Below, one piece after another: positions 56,285-64,000 of a DNA stretch of 64,000 nucleotides. The stretch spans positions 372,001 to 436,000 of the forward strand of contig BPQB01000002.1 in NCBI GenBank assembly GCA_019973155.2, in the 5' to 3' direction. A program made the position numbers and the translations under genes. Numbering within the stretch: the first letter of the stretch is position 1; each line of letters opens with the position of its first letter. The stretch is from Phanerochaete sordida. Taxonomy: Eukaryota; Basidiomycota; Agaricomycetes; Polyporales; Phanerochaetaceae. The notes beneath the pieces are model-generated. The model ran no database searches. It was given only the letters and a program-made list of their open reading frames with translations, and was not told the DNA's origin.

Positions 56285-59200
56285 ATGCCACCCACAGCGA
56301 CCTCAGACCTCGACCGGACACTCTATAATGCCAACGCGGCGCTCCATACCAGGACGGAACGTCAGACAAGTAGAGGAGAAAAACTCCTCGAAGCTGCAGG
56401 TATGCCGGATTCTGTACCCTTTGTTCGCGAAGACTGATCACATGACCATATCCCACGCAGACGATGTATATGATAGTGTATCTGGGCTGTCCAGCAACGG
56501 CTATGTAACTGCGACGTCCGACGTCGTCTCTGCAGGGATGGCGTTGCTGGGGCCAGAGCTGGATAACTTCAAGACCAACTGCGATATCCTCATGAAAACT
56601 CTCGATGCTGTTGCCAAGGTCCACCCGTTCGTGACCGGTATGGGCGTTTCTCTCCTTAAAAACGGGTGTTTGACTTGGCTATTGTAGTCGCTGTGCTGGC
56701 GTTCAAGACCGCAGTCACCTTCGAGATGACCCGCCGGCAGAATGACAAGCGCATTGTTGCCCTGCATGTCAGCATGCTCGACCTCATGGCTGTCATCGGG
56801 CTGTGAGTTGTGGGCTTCTTCGTTGCACTTATTCCTGACGGTCTGTTCCACCGCTCAGACTGCGCAATCTAGCAAAGGACGATCATGGGTCCGACGGCGT
56901 CTCTATCGCAGATCGCCTGCATGACCGTATGCAGGCCATTGCGAAAGATATTGAGACCTGCGCGGCGACTTGCGACAGCTTTCAGAAGAAGAAGCTCATC
57001 GGTATGTCAGGCAGATCCACGCGATCTTCGTACCCACGCTGATGGTGTAATCAGTCAAGGTTTTCAAGAGTATCGCCTGGGAGGGCAAGCTCGAGGGCTT
57101 CGCAACCGCCTTTGATGGACACAAGGATGCACTACACAAGGATCTGTCCATGCATACAGCTTTGGGCGTGGAACGCGCCAATCAAACGCTTTCTGCCGTT
57201 GATGTGGCAGTGAAGACCAGCGGGACGAAGCTCGACATGATCCTGCTCTTCCAGCAACTACGCTCACCCGACGAACGCGAGCTCTGGAAGTTCATCGAGA
57301 GCAAGGGCGGACCGGACAAGTTTCTCGCGGACGACACGTTGATGAACGAGCTCCTTGCTCGTACCGAGAAGGGCACCGCTGATCAACTGACGTCTGTGAA
57401 CGAAGTCAAGTACGACATCCGCAAGGACCTCGCAGAGATCATCAAGGAGAACCTCGAAGTCTCTGAGAACAAGTTCCAAGCCTTGCAGATTACCATACGT
57501 GGCCAGATGGAGCAGACTGTTCGGCGCGAAGGCGACCGTATCATCGGCACCCTCCTCTCTGGGCCGCAGGACAGGATCATCGACCCGGTGAGCCCCCCCC
57601 CCCCTGTGATGCTCCTCAGCCTCATCAGCCTGACCGCCGCCGCAGAACGTCTGGGAAATATGGCACGAGATGGTGCGTCCCGTCTGCACGGGCTCTGTCC
57701 AGGGTTGCTGACCCGCCTGCAGGGCTGGAAGGGCAGTGCGAAGGCGCGGCACCTTGTCATGGCGTTACGCGAATTCTACGCTGAGCGCTACGCCGACGCC
57801 GCCGACGAGGGCGTCATCACGGTTGCGGCGCCCAGGAAGGCCGCAAACACCCCCGTCTCGCCAATTTGGGGGAGCACGAGTACGTACCAACAGCGCCGTA
57901 AGGCCGTCGGCGTGCGCCCGGAAGACCGCTGGACGCTCGACTACATCACGATCCTCCGCATCCAGCCGCTCCTCGAGGCGTTCGACGACGATGCGTCGAG
58001 CTTTGTGACTGTCAGCGAGGTCAATGCGTTCACGCAGGCACGGCCGCGAGACTGGAGGTACGCACTTCCCTGTGAATGTGTGGGAGATGCTGACGACGTG
58101 GCCTAGTCTCCCCCATTGGATGGCCTACTGGACGATTGGTGCGCATATATCTTTGCCAGTTCGGCGGCGGCTCTCTCATATCGTACAGGGTATCCGCTCT
58201 CGATGAGATACTATCACGACCGCATCCAGCAGGTCGTGAGCAAGATCGCAGAGCTCGCAGACCAGATGCTGCCTGTCAACCGGGCGATCTACGACAAGTT
58301 TCAAGGTTCTGGCATCCTCGGCAATTTCGAGCTCGTCCTTGCGGCAGCGTACAAAGCGGAAGATCATATCGCATGGGACCCGCAGCTATTCGACAGGTTC
58401 AAAAGCTATGTTTCGCAAGAGGAGAAGCGCATGAAGGAAACACTTGAGACCGTCAAGTACAGAATCGATGCCCCGTCGACGCTGACTTTGCTGCTTGGCT
58501 CCGGACGTCTCGAGAAGGTACGGCCGTTGCTTTTCGTGATCTGTTCTGGCTGACTGTTTCACAGCATCTCCTACCGCTCATGTACCTGATGTACCATCGA
58601 TATCTGGAGCTGCTTACCATAGGCCGCTCTGTGGCTCTACACCGAGACGAGGTACTCGAGATGCTTAACTCATCGCAGATGATTGAGAAGTCAATGAGAG
58701 CCCGGCTGGAGAATGTGAAAGGTGCGGCTCTCTCAATGTCCACCTGACAATGTCCCTGATGGGCTGTGTAGCGATGTGCACGATCCAGAACCAAAATATC
58801 AGCGATCATCTGAAGAAGTTTGCATTCGGCCTCGTGAGTATGGACATTCAATGGGTCAGATACTCCGCTGACCAATAGCGTCGCAAACAGTACTATTATC
58901 TCGAGTTTCCAAACGACTGGACCGAATCCGCGTACTACAAATTCTACTACTCACATGAATCAGAGGACGAGGAGAGGCCGGCCGTGGAAGACGAACCTAT
59001 CGAAACGGATCCCGACAAGGTTCTTCTCAGGGGCCGCCAGGACGATGGTGTCGACCTCTCCGAATACGAGCGGCCGTTCGAACCTCGGCCTGTGCTCGAG
59101 CCTGCTCCGAACTCGTCCGAGTTGTGGCATACCTGCTGGCGCGGATGCTATAAATCCGACGCCCTGTCGTGGCTCCCGATGTTCAGCGGGCACCTGGACA

Positions 59201-60727
59201 TCGAGATCCCGCCTACGGATGGGACATTCTCCGGGCGCGGCGTCGACGCCTTCGCGACCTTCAGCATCTTCGGCAAGCGCGTCGGCTGGCAAGTCGCGTT
59301 CACGAAGACGCACGACGGCGAGTCCGAGGGGTCACAGAAGCAGTACACCTGGGAGGGCACGCTCAACGACGCCGAGGACGAGATCATCGGGACGTACTGC
59401 TACGGGCACCCTGTCGAGGCGGACACGGTGCTTCCGGTCATCACCGCGGGCTCGGGCATGGGCACGTTCAAGCTGAACCGGCGCCCACTCTACTACTACC
59501 TGTACCGCCCACCGGACGCGGCGTTCGATTACAACAAGGCGCGTTCGCTGTGGCGCTATGCGCTGAACTCGGTGCAGCACGCCGTGCGCGCGCAGGGGCG
59601 ACTCCTCTCGTGGGACTTTGTGAAGGAGCGCCGCGACCGCCGCGCCAAGTACGTCGAGCGGTACATGCAGCTCGACGAGCTCAATGGTAGCTGGAAGGAG
59701 CTGACCGTGCGCGACTGGATCGACGAGGCCCAAGCAAAGGAGATGGTCAAGATCGAGATGACCGCGACGGTCGCGGATCACTTCTTCTATCGCTCGCTTG
59801 CGCGGTGTATCATGCTGCGAGAAGTCATTCACGCGTAAGTGCAGCTACCTCTACAGCTACGGGCTCATGGACTCACCGATAATCATGACAGTGGAGCGTA
59901 TTGTTTCGTCTGTCGCCGCCCTGAGGGCTTCCCCGCCACGCGCGTCACCTGCCTAGAGTGCACGTCCACGAGCTTTGGTGTGGAAGGCAACACGGTGGAC
60001 TTCTGCGCCGAGCACATGCTGTGCGACTACGAGCACGATGACGCCGAAGACGACGATAACATCCACACGAACGACCATCGCCTCATCCAAGTTCGCAAAT
60101 CCGCACCACAGCGACTCATGCACAAGCTCGTCGCCAAGGGCAAAGAGCAGATGGAGCTCATGGACTCGTTCCCTACACATACCGACGAGAATGGTACGTC
60201 CGGTACCCAAAAGTTGCCGTCATCGCGATCTAGCTCACACCACCACTTCAGACTCGTGTGTGACACACCCACGGTGCATCCGATGCAAGGAAATCCCTTC
60301 ACAACCATACTGGTATTGCTTGGAGTGCAACGGTGCGTATCGTGTTGCATAGCCCTCAGGTGGAGGACATGGCTGATATAATGCCCCAGGCGAAATAGGA
60401 GAGACGTACATGTGCCAGGACTGTAACAAGAAAGACGAGGCTGAACGCCTCTCGCGCTTCGCCAGCAGAGAGGACTACCGCCCCACAGCCGCCAACGCCA
60501 CACCTGGCCACAAATGGACGCACTCCATGATCTTGTGGCAGCATGCGAGCGAAGACGAGGACTCGCCCTCCGTGGAGGACCGGCTGTCCACTCTCGAGGA
60601 GAACTTCCGCAACCTCGAGTCCTCTATCAATTCCCGTCAGGATGAGTTCAGCGAGCGGCTGCAGCGCCTCGAAGACTTGATGGGGAAACTCGTCTCGATG
60701 CTGTCTAAAAAGCCCGCTCGTCGGTGA
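56285..60727 (+). CDS. Large EF-hand-like and Cys-rich zinc-motif protein (1233 aa), conserved basidiomycete type
   Basis: Fifteen exons: 56285-56399, 56461-56637, 56688-56802, 56859-57001, 57055-57587, 57646-57672, 57723-58057, 58107-58138, 58189-58517, 58565-58721, 58772-58833, 58879-59834, 59892-60193, 60252-60332, 60390-60727. Part 1 (about 1-360) is helical, with SDLDRTLYNANAALHTR and VHPFVT, like Goodbye-type N-termini of fungal STAND proteins but without a NACHT. About residue 455 is an EF-hand loop (DDDASSFVTVSE) followed by LPHWMAYWTIG. The middle holds a beta-rich region (GTFSGRGVDAFATFSIFGK, KQYTWEGTL). Residues about 995-1130 hold CxxC-type pairs (YCFVCRRPE, TCLECTS, RCIRCKE, WYCLECNG, YMCQDCNKK), probably zinc-binding like ZZ or B-box. 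A coiled coil (LSTLEENFRNLESSI) ends the protein. The role is unknown; calcium-linked signalling is a guess. Confidence 0.82.
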
Positions 60728-60906
60728 TACCGCGCTATGTAGATACTGCAGGGATGGGCCTGTGCTTGTATATCATGTGCGAGAGTATACAAATCATCTG
60801 AACTCTACTACTTGTCAGGATATGGGCCACTGGGGCAGAGAAGGAGAGTAGGGCACGCCGTTTCGTGGTGGCAAGAAATTGAAGAGAGAGATCTGGGCTT
60901 TGGGTT

Positions 60907-61655
60907 CTATGTGGCAACATACGGCACCAGGAAGCATCCGGCCGTCGTGCAAGAAACAGAACTCCCTGACTGTGCTATGCCATAAAGCAACTCGTCGAAC
61001 ATGGCTATCGACTCAACGAAACCACTAGACGTGTTGTCAAGCAAGCTCTCCGCCTTTCGTAGGCTGTAGTCGATGTCTACTATGACCTGCCCAAAGCCTA
61101 AGGAGTTTCCGTTAATGCAAACCGGATAAACTGCAGGGCGCCGAGCTTACCGTCGGTCAGAATTGTATATGACTGGGGACCAATGTCGGGTATGTCATCA
61201 GCCAAAGTTTCAAAATCGGTGAGGACACTCTTGATCCCGTGGGCTATGTTCCTCAACGGAGTCCCTAGGGACTCGCCGAGATCATAGTTGGCGAGACCCT
61301 CGTCTGTGCTGAGCTGAGCAAGAGTGCCATGGAAGCCCCGCAAGCTACTCAGGAAGCCCGAGGCCTCATCGATACTCTTTTGCTTGAAGTCAGCGGAGCG
61401 ACTCGACGCAGGCTGCTGCACTAGGAGATCTGCGGCTGGGTCAGTGAAGCACGCGGCCAGGCGAGTATTACGCTTACGGAGGTTTTCCGCGTGACGCGTC
61501 ATATCAGCAGCATAGCTCTTGAAAACATCGAGGTCGCCAACAATGGCATCGAGGTCGCGTCGCTGGGTGGCAGGTAGCGCATCAACCGGACGCAGAGAAA
61601 TGGCAATGCAGATAATGCTGAGGAGAAGGGCAAGGATACGAAGGGGCAAATGCAT
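60907..61655 (-). CDS. Small secreted protein, family member 1 (231 aa)
   Basis: Exons 61655-61151 and 61097-60907. Signal peptide with a strong hydrophobic core (LRILALLLSIICIAISL) and a likely cut after VDALPATQRR, which also resembles a dibasic processing site. Shared family pattern: LPA(T/A)QRRD, ACFTDPAADLLVQQPASS, a helical region (FLSSLRGFHGTLAQLSTDEG), then DG/NG at a conserved donor gtaagctc, and a second exon. Most of the mature protein should be alpha-helical. No domain recognised. First of three tandem copies on the same strand; size, signal peptide and clustering suggest a lineage-specific effector-like or surface protein family. Confidence 0.72.
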
Positions 61656-62284
61656 CCCGAGAAGGTAGAAGGGCTTGGTAGGACAGAAACACACTCGCTC
61701 ACTTTTAAGAGGGGCGGTTCACGACCATCCCCAACCGCGGACAGCGCAGCACTATATCAGCGGTGATTCGCCACACTGTCAACGCTGTCAGCACTTGATA
61801 CTGAATTCGAGTTCAAGTTTGCAGACAGAGGTTGAAGAGCGAGCTCGGATTGTACGGCGCTCTCTCGGGAGACTTAATGGAAAAGCCCGTGCCGATGTTC
61901 TGCTGAGATGCCAGCCTATCGATCGGTGATCCCAAGCTTTATCTGCTGTTAAGACATATCTTTAATGAGCATGGTTGGGCAGTTTTGCAGCGATTGCTTG
62001 GGGGGCGCGAACGTATGCACGCACGTAATGATCAATTTGTAACTGAACTCGGCTCAGCATAATGGAGGAATTGTAGTGCAGAGGAGTATTCGACTATGTA
62101 CAGTCCTGCGCATGCGAGAAAAAGCAGTGCGTCATGTATGATAACCTGGGACAGTGTGCGTTTCGCACTATTTTACGAGCTAGCCACTATTTGTGTGAAT
62201 CATTGCACGGGTAGAATCTCGATGTCCATGGGGAGGGCGGATCGTGTATCGCACAAATTGCCCGGCCCGTGGCCGTCCTCACTT
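61656..62284. other. Intergenic between small secreted genes
   Basis: Promoter of member 1 (to its left) and 3' region of member 2; nothing else seen. Confidence 0.4.
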
Positions 62285-62992
62285 CTAGAGCGCTAAACAC
62301 GGACCAGCTGCTTGTGCCTCCTCGGGGTCCAAGCGGCAGGCCTCCCGCAACAAAAATGGCAGTTCGTGTTGGCTTAGCTGAATCAGAGCGCTGGTGAGGT
62401 GGGACTCGATCTCGCGGATCTCTGCCCCATCGCAAATGCCGCTGAGAAGTCTCGCGTTCTCGAAAAGCACTATAAAGCGTTGATCAATCTAAGGCATAGG
62501 ATGACGGCCACTGAGCTTACCGTTACTTAGCGTGGAGCCAAGATCGGATGGTACTTTTTGTACAGCTTCTATGATGAATTCGACACCTTTGACGACCTGT
62601 TTCTGCGCGATCACGATCCTCCCCATGTCCGACTGTAGGCTGTCGAGACTAGTGGAATCGGCAAAATCGTTGTCGGCGGCGAGCTCGGCAAGAGTGCTCT
62701 GGAAGTAGCGGAGGTTGTCCACAAAGCATGAGACCTCGGCTATACATTCAATAGGGCAACTCGACGCGGGCTCCTGCGCCAGGAGTTCTGCAGTCGGGTC
62801 AGTTAAGCACACGGCCAGACAAGCGGCATAGTTACCGAAGTTCGTCGCGCAGAGCATCATATTATCAACATAGCCGTCTAAGGTGCTGACGTCGCGACGC
62901 TGTGCAGCAGGCAGCGCATAAATGGGACGAAGAGAAATGGTAATGCTGAGGACGTTGAGGACGAGGACGAGGAAGCGAAGAAGCGAATACAT
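62285..62992 (-). CDS. Small secreted protein, family member 2 (218 aa)
   Basis: Exons 62992-62521 and 62469-62285; the 51-nt intron has donor gtaagctcag, as in member 1, and acceptor tttatag. Signal peptide MYSLLRFLVLVLNVLSITIS, then LPAAQRRDV. The family block CLTDPTAELLAQEPASS and a helical YFQSTLAELAADNDFAD region are present. It has more cysteines than member 1 (in MMLCATNFGNYAACLAVCLT and SCPIECIAEVSCFV), so its disulfide pattern must differ. The second exon is helical and acidic/basic mixed (ESHLTSALIQLSQHELPF). ATG at 62992 chosen because the signal peptide starts there. Confidence 0.72.
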
Positions 62993-63707
62993 GCTAGGAA
63001 GGCGGGCGGACACGGCTCTGTGCTGGGAAGGACAGATACCTCATCGCCGCCTTTAAGAAAGGCGATTCTCCGCCACTTCCAACGCTAAAGAGCAATAAAT
63101 CGGCGCTGTCCTACCACGCTGTCAGCACTAGTGCCAAGTAAGCTCAGCTAGTTTTAGTACGCAGCGTTGAATTCAAGGTGGCGAACAGAGGCTGAGGAAC
63201 GCGCGCAGAGCCGCAGGCTAGTTGCGCTCTCAAAGACTCCAGGCTGTTCGGAGAGCTCGCGTCGAGGTTGTCTGGAGATTGGCCCGCTGGTGATCACAAA
63301 CTAGATGCTGCTAATCGCGGCATACCATGCGCAGCGTTGGGCAACTGTGTAGCAAGAGCTTGCATGAGGTCTAAAAGACATGCGCGTACGTAACGATAGA
63401 TCGTCCGAACTCGATATTTGCAGCGGATTCTGTGCGGTAACAAACGGTGTGAGCGCAGCACAATTGTACGGGCCAGTCAGTGTTCGTGCCAGGCCCCACA
63501 TCCGAAGATATCCATCTACCATCCTCCGAAGAAGAAGAAATAAGCAGAAATTGATCAGGACATGCAGCGGCTGTACGCAATCCAGAATCGGCTAGAAAAA
63601 GCTACTTGGGCGGGGGAATTTAAGTCACAAGCTGTTTGGGACGCGTCACCGGTGAGGTCCTACAGCAGGGGCGGCGGGAGAACGTTGGAAATGGTGTCAT
63701 CTAGGGT
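62993..63707. other. Intergenic between small secreted genes 2 and 3
   Basis: No supported gene; the first bases are the leader of member 2 and resemble the leader of member 1 (both have TTTAAGA followed by GG-rich sequence on the plus strand). Confidence 0.35.
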
Positions 63708-64000
63708 CTACACCTCGTCGAGCATATCATCGGTAATAACCATGATCTGTACAACCACTAAGAAGAGTATTTGTCAATACGAGGCATAGGCTGGCGGCCA
63801 GTGAGCTTACTGGGATCTAGCACGGAGCCAAGGGTGGGGATCTCGTCAACCAGAGCGTTAATATCGCGGAGGAGATCCTTGGTTGCGGTGACCGTGTTAT
63901 CAAAAAGAGTCTCGAGAGGACTAGCGAAGGCATTGTTGGCGAGACCGTTGTCCGTGCTGAGCTGACCGAGGGCGCTCTGGAAGCCCTGCAGGCTGTCCAA
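63708..64000 (-). CDS. Small secreted protein, family member 3 (5' part beyond window)
   Basis: Only the C-terminal part is in the window: exon beyond 64000 to 63811 and exon 63757-63708, with a 53-nt intron (donor gtaagctc as in the other two, acceptor ttcttag). The visible helical block LDSLQGFQSALGQLSTDNG matches SLRGFHGTLAQLSTDEG of member 1, followed by LANNAFASPLETLF (member 1: LANYDLGESLGTPL). Its last exon is much shorter than in the others (16 codons, ending MLDEV), either true divergence or an early stop. Confidence 0.68.

Overview
The window is nuclear DNA of a filamentous basidiomycete, most likely an Agaricomycete of the wood-decay type. The evidence is dense short GT-AG introns (mostly 45-60 nt), small GC-rich exons, short intergenic spaces, and protein families typical of that group: PsiD-like decarboxylases, single-pass glycoproteins with long disordered tails, a Mag1-like secreted glycoprotein, and GPI-type DUF proteins. 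All gene models were built by hand from conserved protein segments plus splice signals, so exon edges are predictions. I saw no rRNA, tRNA or CRISPR array.

Left third (1-21.9 kb) is accessory. It holds two phosphatidylserine/tryptophan-decarboxylase-like genes (one cut by the window edge) and a decayed third copy, a small 120-aa gene ending in KDEL, a single-pass membrane protein, and a 15-exon GH43 arabinanase. Then comes a tandem array of three paralogous secreted, probably GPI-anchored proteins whose first eight exons are the same length almost to the base. The middle paralog carries a 353-nt insertion that breaks its frame unless it is spliced.

Middle (24-47.3 kb) is mostly housekeeping. 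From left to right it holds malic enzyme, two single-pass membrane proteins, a secreted Vps62-like protein, a small probable mitochondrial protein, PIG-S of GPI transamidase, a Mag1-like glycoprotein, a Get5/Mdy2-type ubiquitin-like protein facing complex I subunit NDUFS5 across a 197-bp promoter, a proline-rich nuclear protein with SIM-like motifs at both ends, two small membrane proteins, and ubiquitin-conjugating enzyme Ubc4.

Right part (47.6-64 kb) starts with a 1.2-kb non-autonomous element with 60-bp terminal inverted repeats and a smaller MITE-like element inside it. It continues with an SRPK-like kinase lacking the catalytic HxD aspartate, cystathionine gamma-synthase divergent from NMD3, a 1233-aa EF-hand/zinc-motif protein in 15 exons, and three tandem small secreted paralogs on the minus strand, the last cut by the window end.

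Themes: recent tandem duplication of secreted or accessory genes at both ends, membrane/GPI biology (PIG-S near several candidate GPI clients, though no functional link is shown), and conserved housekeeping genes sharing divergent promoters.
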